Below are positions 50,439 through 59,494 of a stretch of DNA of 64,000 nt, in pieces (the first letter of the stretch is position 1; each line of letters begins with the position of its first letter). Location: positions 80,291 through 144,290 of the forward strand of contig JBEKXU010000009.1 in assembly GCA_049511715.1 (NCBI GenBank), in the 5' to 3' direction. The notes beneath the pieces are model-generated. The model did no database searches, was not told where the DNA came from, and worked only from the letters and a program-made list of their open reading frames with translations. The position numbers and the translations under genes are program-made. The stretch is from JBEKHT01 sp049511715. Its GTDB lineage: Bacteria > Chloroflexota > Anaerolineae > Anaerolineales > RBG-16-64-43.

Positions 50439-51623
50439 ATGCGCAGCGGTTTTCGTCTAGGCAAGATCTTCGGGATAAGTATTGATGTCGATTGGAGCCT
50501 GCTGGTGATCGTTTTCCTGATTACCTGGAGTCTCTCCAGCGCCTTTGGCCAGGTCCACAGCGATTGGAGCGAGGGTTTGATTTGGAGCACAGCTTTCGTC
50601 GGGGCCGTGCTTTTCCTAGCGTCGATCCTGGCACATGAACTCGCCCATTCGCTGGTTGCCCGAACCCAAGGAGTTCCGGTCAAGAGCATCACTCTTTTTC
50701 TATTTGGGGGCGTGTCCAACATCCAGCGTGATCCGCCTTCCCCACGCGCGGAATTCCTCATCACCATCGTGGGGCCGGTGACGAGCATCCTGCTGGGCGT
50801 GGTTTTTTTTGTGCTGTCAGGTGTGCGCAGCGCGATCGGCTCGGTCGCCTTGGGCAATCCGTCCAGCTTCATCTCCAGCCTGGACCCCCTGTCAACCCTT
50901 CTGCTTTGGCTGGGGCCAGTCAACATCGCCCTGGGGATCTTCAACCTGGTGCCCGGTTTCCCCCTCGATGGGGGCCGAGTCCTGCGCTCTATCCTCTGGG
51001 CCGGGACCTCAAGCTTGCGCAAGTCGACTCGCTGGGCATCGTGGGTGGGGCAAGCCGTGGCTTGGCTCATGATCATTCTGGGGATATCGATGATCTTCGG
51101 GGTCGATGTCCCCTTGTTGGGCTCCGGGTTCCTGAACGGGTTGTGGCTGGCGTTCATCGGCTGGTTCCTGCACAACGCTTCGGTTCAGAGCTACCGGCAG
51201 GTGGTGATCCAGGATTTGCTGGAGGGCGTTTCGGTGTCCCGGATGATGCGTCCCGATCCCCCAACGGTTCCTCCAGAATGTACAGTTAGCGATCTGATCT
51301 ACGGTCATGTCATGAACTCAGACGACCATGCCTTCCCGGTCACCGAGGCCGGTCGGCTGGTTGGCCTCGTAACCCTGGACGATGTCCGCAAGATTGGCCG
51401 GGACCAATGGGAGGCAACGAGGGTCCGGCAGATCATGACCCCCTATGAGCAACTTGTGACAACCGGTCCAAGTGCAGACGCGTCTGAGGCCTTGAACCTG
51501 CTCAGCCAGCGCGACATACGACAGTTGCCCGTCCTGGAGCAGGGCCAGCTGGTGGGGCTCCTGAGACAGAGGGACGTCGTCAAATGGCTTCACCTGCAGG
51601 CTGGCTGGGAGGGTCGCCGGTAG
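50439..51623 (+). CDS. Site-2 protease family (M50) metalloprotease with C-terminal CBS domains
   Basis: 394 residues. The N-terminal membrane domain (about residues 15-250) has six or so hydrophobic segments, the zinc motif HELAH in ILAHELAHSLVA, and the third ligand region NLVPGFPLDGGR. The C-terminal ~140 residues contain two CBS modules (SVSRMMRPDPPTVPPECTVSD and VRQIMTPYEQLVTTG start them, each split here for length), which usually bind adenine nucleotides. This SpoIVFB-like CBS subclass cleaves membrane-bound regulators. The target is unknown. Single gene with a candidate promoter upstream. Confidence 0.92.
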   Translation: MRSGFRLGKIFGISIDVDWSLLVIVFLITWSLSSAFGQVHSDWSEGLIWSTAFVGAVLFLASILAHELAHSLVARTQGVPVKSITLFLFGGVSNIQRDPPSPRAEFLITIVGPVTSILLGVVFFVLSGVRSAIGSVALGNPSSFISSLDPLSTLLLWLGPVNIALGIFNLVPGFPLDGGRVLRSILWAGTSSLRKSTRWASWVGQAVAWLMIILGISMIFGVDVPLLGSGFLNGLWLAFIGWFLHNASVQSYRQVVIQDLLEGVSVSRMMRPDPPTVPPECTVSDLIYGHVMNSDDHAFPVTEAGRLVGLVTLDDVRKIGRDQWEATRVRQIMTPYEQLVTTGPSADASEALNLLSQRDIRQLPVLEQGQLVGLLRQRDVVKWLHLQAGWEGRR

Positions 51624-52159
51624 CCCAAAGAAGGAGTGCAGATTCGAAAGGATTGGGGGGAGGACTATGCCCGGCCAACCTGCGGTCGGCGCTTTTGCTC
51701 CCTTTCTTGGCCGCGACCCCAAATGGCTGTCGAGTCTGAGAATGTGAGTTCGCCTCACCTTGGCAAGAAAACCAGCGCGGGAACAATTGAGACCCGGCAA
51801 GGGGAACTCATCGCCTCCGCGCTGGAGGCAAGGCTGGGCTCTGAGGAGCTGCCACACGCCGAGTTTGCCATGTCCGGCTCCTGCGCTAACCCTATTCACC
51901 GGTGAAGTTAGTGGGTTGGATGAGAAGAAATCAGCCGAGCGCGCGAGGCTGAGGTGCGGTTTGGTGAGAAGGTCGGGGGAAGAACCTGAGGGCGAGATCT
52001 ACTCCTGCTCGGCCGCCGAAGTTGGATAGCTGGGGCTAGGAGCGATCGGCAGCCACCCTACGGCGGATGGGTGCGGCCCAGGGTGGCTGGTTTCCCGATG
52101 CTCGGCCGACTTGGCCAGGCGGGGCTCGACAGCGACCTCATATCCGCCGCGTTCAATAG
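51624..52159. other. Intergenic region, no gene supported
   Basis: About 535 bases between the protease gene and the promoter of tRNA-Asp. No terminator or credible gene is seen. Confidence 0.4.
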
Positions 52160-52188
52160 TTGACGCTGTGGGGGCCACGTGATATATT
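52160..52188 (+). promoter_or_regulatory. Promoter of tRNA-Asp
   Basis: TTGACG (52160-52165) and TATATT (52183-52188) with a 17-base spacer; the tRNA starts 12 bases later. Confidence 0.8.
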
Positions 52189-52199
52189 CGATTCTGCTG

Positions 52200-52274
52200 G
52201 GGGGCGTGGTGTAGCTGGCCAAACACGCGGCCCTGTCAAGGCCGAGATCGCGGGTTCGAATCCCGTCGCTCCCG
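52200..52274 (+). tRNA. tRNA-Asp (anticodon GTC)
   Basis: The acceptor stem GGGGGCG pairs with CGCTCCC (one G-T). The D arm is GTGT/ACAC, the anticodon arm CGGCC-CTGTCAA-GGCCG gives GTC, and the T arm is GCGGG-TTCGAAT-CCCGT. The discriminator is G, as expected for aspartate. CCA is not encoded. Stand-alone gene with its own promoter and terminator. Confidence 0.96.
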
Positions 52275-52290
52275 CAGGGTGCAGGCAGAA

Positions 52291-52341
52291 GAGGTGGTTG
52301 CGCTTGGGCTGACGCGCCAGCGCAACCACCTCATTGTTTTT
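52291..52341 (+). terminator. Intrinsic terminator of tRNA-Asp
   Basis: A perfect 14-bp stem (52291-52304 with 52319-52332; GAGGTGGTTGCGCT) with a 14-base loop, followed by ATTGTTTTT. Confidence 0.88.
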
Positions 52342-53295
52342 CGGGCAATTCTTCTCCTGGATTCGCGAGAGCCGCCGCTTCTTCGTGGATCTCTCCTTGG
52401 TTGACAACGGCACCGGAGCCGACCCAGACAAAGGCACAATTCGACGGGCGTCGGCCGTTGGAACCGCGGCGACACTTGCCTAGATGGTCCCCTTCGCTGC
52501 GGGTCAAGGCCGGATTACCACACTTGATTCCTCCAGAATTTCAATCGCAAGAGGATCAAACGGTCCGTTTGCGGTACGGGCCCGCGCGAACCATTCTCGG
52601 CTGGGAGTGCTAGCGCCCCTCCAAGGTTAATGGTTGCCTTCGCCAGCGGCCCGGAGGTTGATCGTGCGGCAGGGGCACAACCCGCAACTCCGGCTCGCAT
52701 GGCCAGGGGGCTTTGACGTCGCGCGTGGCGCCCATCCCTTGACGAACCGTCGTGACTCCGGCCTTGAGGCGCCGGACCGGACTTGGCTAGGAATTGCACG
52801 CACCAGGCTTGCATGGGCTGCAAACGGCCGTCGCAGCCTGCTCCCGGCTTCGGCCGGTCGGTTCCTGCCCCAGCGGATAGTCCTCCATTCGAGGCTACGA
52901 TTTTTCGAAGTTCGGTCAGCAAGGCAAGGGATCGCCACGAGCGTCCTGGGCCTTCTGGCCGCTCTCCGCATTTCCCTGAGGAGCAGCGCGTGCAGGGCGC
53001 GACTTAGCTGGCATCCTCTTGTGATCGCGCCGATCCGCCGGGGGGTTCAAGGGTGCCCCCCCGCTGGCTTCGCGGGCGGGCATGAGGGAAAGAGAGAAAG
53101 CCACCATGCCAAGGGTTGATTCAAGGGTCCCGCCCTTTGCCGCCTTCACGCTGGAGCCCGTCGAGGCGGAAGCAATACATCTTGCATCTTCTCTGTACCC
53201 TGCGGGGCGAGGTGGAGTTTCGAACTCCTACTGCCCGACCCGCGCCATTGGGTTTCCCCTCCCTCCGCGGCATGACCATAGTATTATGGGGAATT
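52342..53295. other. Intergenic region, no gene supported
   Basis: About 950 bases between the tRNA-Asp terminator and the ABC exporter. A TATTAT at 53283-53288 lies just before the exporter start codon. The open frames have unnatural composition. Confidence 0.4.
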
Positions 53296-55278
53296 ATGAG
53301 ACGTACCGGTAGATGGATTCATTCGACTGTCGGTGCGACCGACGAGAAACCCAAAGTTACCTGGGCCCTGCTGGGGAGAGTGATGAGCTACGCCCTGCCG
53401 TACCGCGGCTGGATGGCCGGGATGCTCTTCATCATCCTTGCCACCACAGGCCTCTCCCTTCTCACCCCTTTGATCTTGCGCGACCTCATTGACCGGACCC
53501 TCCCCAGCCGGGATGTGCACCAGCTGGTTCTCCTGACGCTCGGTCTGCTGGCGATCCCGATGGTCACCGGAGCCTTGAACGTTTGGAACCGGCAACTCAA
53601 TGCCAAGGTGGGTGAGGGCGTGGTGTTCGACTTGCGCGTCCAGCTGTTTTCTCACCTCCAGCAAATGTCGCTGAGCTTCTTCACTCACACCAAAGTCGGC
53701 GAACTCATGAGCCGTCTCAACAACGACGTCGAGGGAGCGCAGGACGCGATCAGCAACACTCTGGTCAACATCATCACGAGCGTGATTCAGGCCGTCGTTG
53801 TGGTGGTCGTCATGTTCTCCTTGGAATGGCACCTGACCCTGATCAGCATCGTGATTTTTCCTCTGTTCCTTCTGGCTGCCCGGCAACTCGGAACCCGTCT
53901 GCGCGAGATCACCCGCCTTCAGCTGGACATGATCGCGGAAATGAACGCGATGATGAACGAGATGCTGAACATCAGCGGCGCCCTGCTCGTCAAACTCTTC
54001 GGACGGGAGAAGGACGAAGTTAGGAACTTCAGCCAGCGCGCGGCCCGGGTGCAGGATAGCGGTGTCCAGCGGGCTGTGACGGGTATGCTCTTCTTCGTCA
54101 GCCTGGGATTGCTCGGAGCGGTCGGCACGGCCCTGGTCTACGGAATTGGGGGCTTTCTCGTTATTCGTCAGGCCATGACGATCGGGACGATCGTCGCCCT
54201 GGGTGCCTACCTAGGAAATCTCTACGGGACCCTGCAGACCCTTGCGAATGCCCCGGTCGATTTCGCCACATCGATGGTCAGCTTTGAGAGGGTCTTTGAA
54301 GTGCTGGATCTTCCCCTGGAGATCCAGCCGAAGCCGGGAGCCAAGGAACTTTCCAGTGTTCGCGGAGCGCTGGAGTTCGTGGACGTCTCTTTTCGGTACA
54401 CCATCAACGAAAAAGCGCTCCTGAGCGAGGTCAAGCGTTTCGGCCAAGTGCACGACGTGAAGGCCGTGCTCTCCGCGGATCTGGCGGAGGCGGGAGGCAA
54501 CCACGGCGGGGGCGTAGGGGCTGCGACCCTTTCGGCCGCCAGCCAAGCCCGAGACAAGGTTCTCGATCACGTTTCCTTCCGGGCGGATCCCGGGCAGCTC
54601 GTTGCCCTGGTGGGGCCCAGCGGCGCGGGAAAGACAACCATGACCTACCTCATCCCGCGTCTCTACGATCCAACGGACGGTCGCATTCTCATCGATGGAT
54701 ACGACCTTCGGGATGTGACCCTCACCTCTCTGAGTGCCCAAATCGGCATGGTCACGCAGGAGACGTTCCTCTTTCACGACAGCATCCGGGCCAACCTTCT
54801 ATATGCCCGGCCGGGTGCCACCCAGGCGGAAACTGAGGTGGCGGCCCGCGCGGCCAACATCCACGATTTCATCGTGGAGTTGCCGGAAGGCTATGACACC
54901 ATTGTCGGCGAGCGCGGGTATCGACTTAGCGGCGGGGAGAGGCAGCGCCTTGCTATCGCCCGCGTGATCCTCAAAGACCCTCGGATTCTAGTGCTGGACG
55001 AGGCCACCAGCTCTCTGGACAGCGAATCGGAAGCCCTGATCCAGGAGGCTCTCAAGCGCGTCATGGTGCGCCGGACGAGCGTGGTGATTGCCCATCGCCT
55101 GAGCACCATTCTTGCCGCCGACTTGATCCTGGTGATGAACCGCGGGCGAATTCTCGAGCGCGGATCCCATCCTGAACTTCTGGCGCTCGGGGGACTGTAC
55201 GCTCGGTTGTACGAGACCCAATTTCGGCGCGAGCTTGAGGAACGCGGCGCGCCCCTTCTCTCCAGGAACCCGATCTAG
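53296..55278 (+). CDS. ABC exporter (fused membrane and ATPase domains) with an insertion in the ATPase domain
   Basis: A 660-residue type IV (MsbA/LmrA-like) half-transporter. The membrane domain (~residues 20-330) has six hydrophobic segments. The ATPase domain has Walker A GPSGAGKTT, Q-loop GMVTQETFLFHDS, signature LSGGERQR, Walker B ILVLDEATSSLD and the switch His in VIAHRLS. Between the A-loop strand (FVDVSFRY) and VLDHVSF, normally about ten residues apart, lie about 55 residues including HDVKAVLSADLAEAGGNHGGG. Two subunits would pair. Substrate unknown. ATG 53296 is chosen; ATG 53272 is in frame and adds eight residues. Confidence 0.88.
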   Translation: MRRTGRWIHSTVGATDEKPKVTWALLGRVMSYALPYRGWMAGMLFIILATTGLSLLTPLILRDLIDRTLPSRDVHQLVLLTLGLLAIPMVTGALNVWNRQLNAKVGEGVVFDLRVQLFSHLQQMSLSFFTHTKVGELMSRLNNDVEGAQDAISNTLVNIITSVIQAVVVVVVMFSLEWHLTLISIVIFPLFLLAARQLGTRLREITRLQLDMIAEMNAMMNEMLNISGALLVKLFGREKDEVRNFSQRAARVQDSGVQRAVTGMLFFVSLGLLGAVGTALVYGIGGFLVIRQAMTIGTIVALGAYLGNLYGTLQTLANAPVDFATSMVSFERVFEVLDLPLEIQPKPGAKELSSVRGALEFVDVSFRYTINEKALLSEVKRFGQVHDVKAVLSADLAEAGGNHGGGVGAATLSAASQARDKVLDHVSFRADPGQLVALVGPSGAGKTTMTYLIPRLYDPTDGRILIDGYDLRDVTLTSLSAQIGMVTQETFLFHDSIRANLLYARPGATQAETEVAARAANIHDFIVELPEGYDTIVGERGYRLSGGERQRLAIARVILKDPRILVLDEATSSLDSESEALIQEALKRVMVRRTSVVIAHRLSTILAADLILVMNRGRILERGSHPELLALGGLYARLYETQFRRELEERGAPLLSRNPI

Positions 55279-56383
55279 CGGACTTCCCCAGAAGGCTGAA
55301 GGACTCGAGGGTGCCTTTGCCTTGCCACTGGAATCCTGAGCCGTCCGGTGCCATCCTTGCGTCTCGGCGCCACAGGGCTTGCGGGAAAAGCAGGGGCTGC
55401 AGCCCGGTTCCGTTCTGCGGACAAGGCTCAGGGTTCGGTCATGACTTCTCAAGGTCCCGAGACAAGCCCGGCGTTCGTCCAGCCGCCGACGAGTCGGCCG
55501 AGGAGCCTGCCCAAAGACCTCTATGCCCGTTTCTCCAGCCCTCACATCCGTAGCAGCGGGTTCTTGCCACCCGTCAGGGGGAACCCAAGCGTTGCCTGAC
55601 TTGACGCGCCCGCTTTCGGGTAGGGTTTCTTCATCATTTCCTGGACCCGCCTCTCCGTCTTTAGGAATCCGCTCCATCCCCTCCTCGCCACTCAAAGAGG
55701 CGCGATTTTCTTGGTTTCCGGTTTCCTTTCCTCCGAGATAAGACCGGTGCGATTCTCGCTGCGTGAGGTTTTGGGCTAAAGTGCCTGAGGAGCTTTTCTC
55801 ATCGTGCAGAAACGGTCCGACACGGGCAGGATTCCAGGTGATCGACCCACGTGGAGGCCTGACCGAACACCGTTCCCCTTTCACGCCAGGACATTCTGAT
55901 CCGGGGGAGCAGCTTCCAGGCACAAGGATGTGACAATTGGGAATGCCGCATCGAACGTTTTTGATGCGGACCGGGGGAGAGGCCCGGCAGAAAGTACGGA
56001 TGGCGGAAAGCCTCGGTGGCGGAAGGTTGCCTGCTTTGGGCAAGGTATACTCGTTCGTGTCCGATTGGACAGGGTCCGAACTACCCTCTTGTGGCTTGCA
56101 AGATCCGCGCGGCTCGTCCCGTGGATTCAAGTTCTTTGTCGCCCGAGGCGGACCCGGCCTCAAGGGTTGCGCGGTCGGGTGGACTCCGCGACAGGGTTGC
56201 AGGCGACTCGCTGCTGGAGCTGGCCGTGGCTCCATGGCCAGGGATGCGGGCTGCGCCGCAGGATCAGCCTCGAGGAGGCACGAAAGGCTGGAAAGCGCGG
56301 GGTCTGAAAGACCCTGCATTCGCAGTGGGTATGTTCTTTGGGAGGACGGTCTGGAAAATTGCCCGGCTAGAAGGATGAAACCA
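55279..56383. other. Long intergenic region, no gene supported
   Basis: About 1.1 kb between the exporter and the quinone oxidoreductase, both on the plus strand. All frames longer than 60 codons have Arg/Ser/Pro-rich composition and no ribosome site. No terminator or RNA gene is seen. Confidence 0.4.
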
Positions 56384-57352
56384 ATGCGAGCGATACGGAT
56401 TCACAAGTTCGGTGGTCCCGAGGTACTGCAGTTGGACGACTTGCCGGTGCCTGTCCCTGCCCGGGGTGAGGCTCGAGTGAGGATTCAAGCGATTGGGGTC
56501 AACTTCACAGATGTTTACCAGCGTACAGGCCGGTATGCTGGAAGTCTTCCGGCGACCTTGGGTCAGGAGGCTGCAGGAACCGTAGAGGCTGTGGGCGAGG
56601 GGGTCAGCGAGGTGCGGCCGGGCGATCGAGTCGCCTACGCCAGTGTCCCAGGTTCCTACGCCGAATGTGCGGCCGTTCCAGCATGGCGTTTGGTCGCGAT
56701 CCCCTCGGCGATGGACCTCGAGCAGGCAGCGGCCGTGATGCTGCAGGGCCTTACGGCCCACTACTTGACCCACAGCACGTATCCTCTGGGACGGGATCAT
56801 ACTGTGCTCATCCACGCCGCCGCGGGAGGAGTGGGCCTGCTTCTGGTTCAAATGGCCAAGAAGCGCGGTGCGCGCGTGCTGGCGACGGTTTCTACCGAGG
56901 AGAAGGCCGCGCTGGCGCGCGGGATGGGGGCGGACGAAGTCATCCTGTACACGCGGGTCGATTTTGAGACGGAGGTCCTACGACTGACGGGAGGGAAGAA
57001 GGTGGATGTCGTCTACGACTCGGTGGGCAAGGACACGTTTGAGAAGGGCCTTAACTGCCTCCGTCCCCGCGGCTACATGGTCCTGTTCGGCCAGTCCAGC
57101 GGTTCCGCCCCTGCACTCGACCCTCAAGTGTTGAATTCCAAGGGCTCCTTGTTCCTCACCCGGCCGACCTTAGTTCATTACACCGCCAGCCGCGAGGAAC
57201 TGGTGCAAAGAGTGTCTGAGATTTTCTCCTGGATGGCGGTCGGCGAACTCAAAGTCCGTGTGGACCGAAGATTCCCGCTGGAAGAAGCCGCCGAGGCACA
57301 TCGCTATTTGGAGGCTCGCCAATCACGCGGGAAGTTGCTGTTGATTCCCTAG
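56384..57352 (+). CDS. NADPH:quinone oxidoreductase (zinc-free MDR family)
   Basis: A 322-residue protein of the Qor/zeta-crystallin family. The N-terminal GroES-like domain begins MRAIRIHKFGGPEVLQ; VRIQAIGVNFTDVYQRTG is the typical substrate-side motif. The Rossmann domain has AAAGGVGLLLVQMAKKRGA, the NADPH site, and YDSVGKDTFEKGLNCLRPRG. No zinc ligands are seen. It reduces quinones or other electrophiles with NADPH. ATG 56384 has AAGGA eight bases upstream; ATG 56375 is a close alternative. Confidence 0.9.
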   Translation: MRAIRIHKFGGPEVLQLDDLPVPVPARGEARVRIQAIGVNFTDVYQRTGRYAGSLPATLGQEAAGTVEAVGEGVSEVRPGDRVAYASVPGSYAECAAVPAWRLVAIPSAMDLEQAAAVMLQGLTAHYLTHSTYPLGRDHTVLIHAAAGGVGLLLVQMAKKRGARVLATVSTEEKAALARGMGADEVILYTRVDFETEVLRLTGGKKVDVVYDSVGKDTFEKGLNCLRPRGYMVLFGQSSGSAPALDPQVLNSKGSLFLTRPTLVHYTASREELVQRVSEIFSWMAVGELKVRVDRRFPLEEAAEAHRYLEARQSRGKLLLIP

Positions 57353-57763
57353 AGCGCGAATCGCGGGCTGGAAAGCCGCCTCTTCTCCCCGCGCGAGGAA
57401 CAAGCGGGCAGCAATCCATTCCGGGTGCCTCGGTCGCCACCAGTCCTGGGGAGAAAGCAGCAGGCACGGCATCGTGCGTCCAATTCAACAGCCCCCAGGC
57501 AAGGTTGGCTCAGCAGGTCTCGGTGCTCACCACCAACCTGGGGCTTTTGAACGGGGAAGCCTCCTCTCGAGCACTGCAAGGCACGGGGTGCTGGGGATTC
57601 CTCCAGGCTAGTGGGCCCGGACCCCTCAAAGGGCCTGCTGCTCGGACAGTTTGCCCTCCCCCTATTGGAATGGGCGACTGGGCCCTCTGCGGGTCCGACC
57701 GGCCTGCCGGCAGGATCCGCGGCCGGGGACCAGGGCCCCTCCCTCAACCAGACGCTTCGCTGT
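57353..57763. other. Spacer between convergent genes, nothing recognised
   Basis: About 410 GC-rich bases between the quinone oxidoreductase (plus) and pckA (minus). No stem with a T-run and no credible gene. Confidence 0.4.
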
Positions 57764-59374
57764 TCAGCGGCCCAACCTCGGTCCCGCTGCCTTGACTTCG
57801 GGAGCCACCTCCTTCTCGAATTGAGAAAAATTGCGGACGAAGTCCTCGGCGAGCTTTCGAGCCCGAAGGTCGTAAGCGGCCGGGTCCGTCCAAGTCCCGC
57901 GCGGGTCAAGCATTTGAGTCGGCACGCCTGGGCAGACCTTAGGGACCGCCAGTTCAAAGGGTGTCAAGGTCTGGGTCGGCACGCTTTCCAATTCGCCCGC
58001 CAGGGCCGCGCGGATGAGAGCCCGTGTGTAGGGCATTGGAATTCGGTCGCCCACTCCGAAAGGACCGCCTGTCCAACCCGTGTTGACAAGCCAGACCTGG
58101 GCCCCTAAGCGGCGAAGCCTATCCTCCAGGAGGTGCCCGTAGGTAGAGGGAGGCAGGGGAAGGAATGGAGCACCGAAACACGTGGAAAAAGTGATCTGAG
58201 GCTCGGACCCCAGTCCGCTCTCGGTCTCGCCGAGCTTGGAGGTGTATCCGGACAGGAAATGATACATCGCCTGCTCTGTAGAAAGACGCGCGATAGGAGG
58301 CAAGATTCCGGAGGCGTCCGCGGTGAGAAAGAAGATGTTTTTGGGATGGACGCCGGTCCCCTCTTCCACATGGTTCTCCACAAAACCCAGTGGGTAGCCC
58401 GCGCGGGTATTCTCGGTGATCGATCTATCATCGAAATCGATGCGCCGCGTGCTCACATCGAGAGCCACATTCTCCAGGACTGTGCCAAAACGTCGAGTGG
58501 CCTCCCAGATGATCGGTTCGAGGTCGGCCCTCAGATGAATGGTCTTGGCGTAGCAGCCACCCTCCAGGTTGAAGATCCCCTCCTCGGACCATCCATGCTC
58601 ATCGTCTCCGATGAGCCTTCGGTCGACGTCGCTCGAGAGGGTGGTCTTTCCCGTTCCGGAGAGACCGAAGAATAGGGCCACATCTCCACGCGACCCGACG
58701 TTGGCTGAACAGTGCATCGAAAGCACGTTCTGACGCGGGAGAAGGTAGTTCATCACCGTGAAGACAGCTTTCTTGATCTCCCCAGCGTAACTGGTCCCCC
58801 CGATCAGAACCAGGCTCCGTTCAAAATCCAGGACGATAAAGATCTCAGAATTCGTTCCGTCCTCGTCGGGAATAGCGTGGAATCGCGGAGCCACAAGGAT
58901 CGTGAACTCAGGGACATGTCCTGGCAGATCTTGAGGGGGGAGGCGCAGAAAAATGTTTCGCGCAAAGAGGCTGTGCCAAGCGTAATCGCTGACAATGCGG
59001 ATGGGCAAACGGTACTTGGGATTTGCGGCCGCGGCCGCATCTTGCACGAAGACATCGCGTCCCTGGAAGAAGGCGCTCATGCGGTGGAGCAGGTGGTCGA
59101 ATCTTTCCGGGGTCATCGGCCGGTTGATCTTACCCCACCAGAACTGATCGGCCTGGCGATCGTGGCTAACGATGAACTTGTCGTTGGGTGACCGGCCGGT
59201 CAGGTGACCGGTCCGGACGACGACCGGGCCCAGATGGGCCATCTGTCCTTCCCTGCGTTGGATGATCTGCTCCACCAGCATCGCGGAGGGCAGGGTCCAG
59301 TGGGTCGTGCCCAGGTTTCGCAACCCATGATTCTCCAGTCCATGCCTGCTGGGATTCCCGATTGCATTGAGCAT
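57764..59374 (-). CDS. pckA: Phosphoenolpyruvate carboxykinase (ATP)
   Basis: A 536-residue enzyme (E. coli 540) converting oxaloacetate and ATP to phosphoenolpyruvate, the key step of gluconeogenesis. The P-loop is GLSGTGKTTLSSD, followed by LIGDDEHGWSEEGIFNLEGGCYAK (in parts: GDDEHGW and NLEGGCYAK), with metal and substrate ligands. RTGHLTGRSPNDKF and STCFGAPFLPLPPSTYG are also typical. ATG 59374 follows AAGGAGG. It lies 120 bases downstream of the ligase-peptidase fusion on the same strand; whether it shares that transcript is unknown. Confidence 0.96.
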   Translation of the reverse strand: MLNAIGNPSRHGLENHGLRNLGTTHWTLPSAMLVEQIIQRREGQMAHLGPVVVRTGHLTGRSPNDKFIVSHDRQADQFWWGKINRPMTPERFDHLLHRMSAFFQGRDVFVQDAAAAANPKYRLPIRIVSDYAWHSLFARNIFLRLPPQDLPGHVPEFTILVAPRFHAIPDEDGTNSEIFIVLDFERSLVLIGGTSYAGEIKKAVFTVMNYLLPRQNVLSMHCSANVGSRGDVALFFGLSGTGKTTLSSDVDRRLIGDDEHGWSEEGIFNLEGGCYAKTIHLRADLEPIIWEATRRFGTVLENVALDVSTRRIDFDDRSITENTRAGYPLGFVENHVEEGTGVHPKNIFFLTADASGILPPIARLSTEQAMYHFLSGYTSKLGETESGLGSEPQITFSTCFGAPFLPLPPSTYGHLLEDRLRRLGAQVWLVNTGWTGGPFGVGDRIPMPYTRALIRAALAGELESVPTQTLTPFELAVPKVCPGVPTQMLDPRGTWTDPAAYDLRARKLAEDFVRNFSQFEKEVAPEVKAAGPRLGR

Positions 59375-59494
59375 TTCGCCTCCTTGCGGTAATTCACTCC
59401 ATGTTCGTCGCCACCCGCGCAGTGCCCTTTTCCTGTCCATACGAGCGCCTGCGGGCTCCAACCGCTCGTGCTGTCCCTCGCTTCCTTCCCGCAC

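Noticed and set aside
52153..52475. Minus-strand frames with AGATGFEPAISALTG or similar
   Set aside because: Antisense translation of tRNA-Asp, a common false annotation.
54988..56319. 443-codon minus-strand open frame
   Set aside because: It overlaps the end of the ABC exporter and runs through non-coding sequence; no ribosome site or motif.
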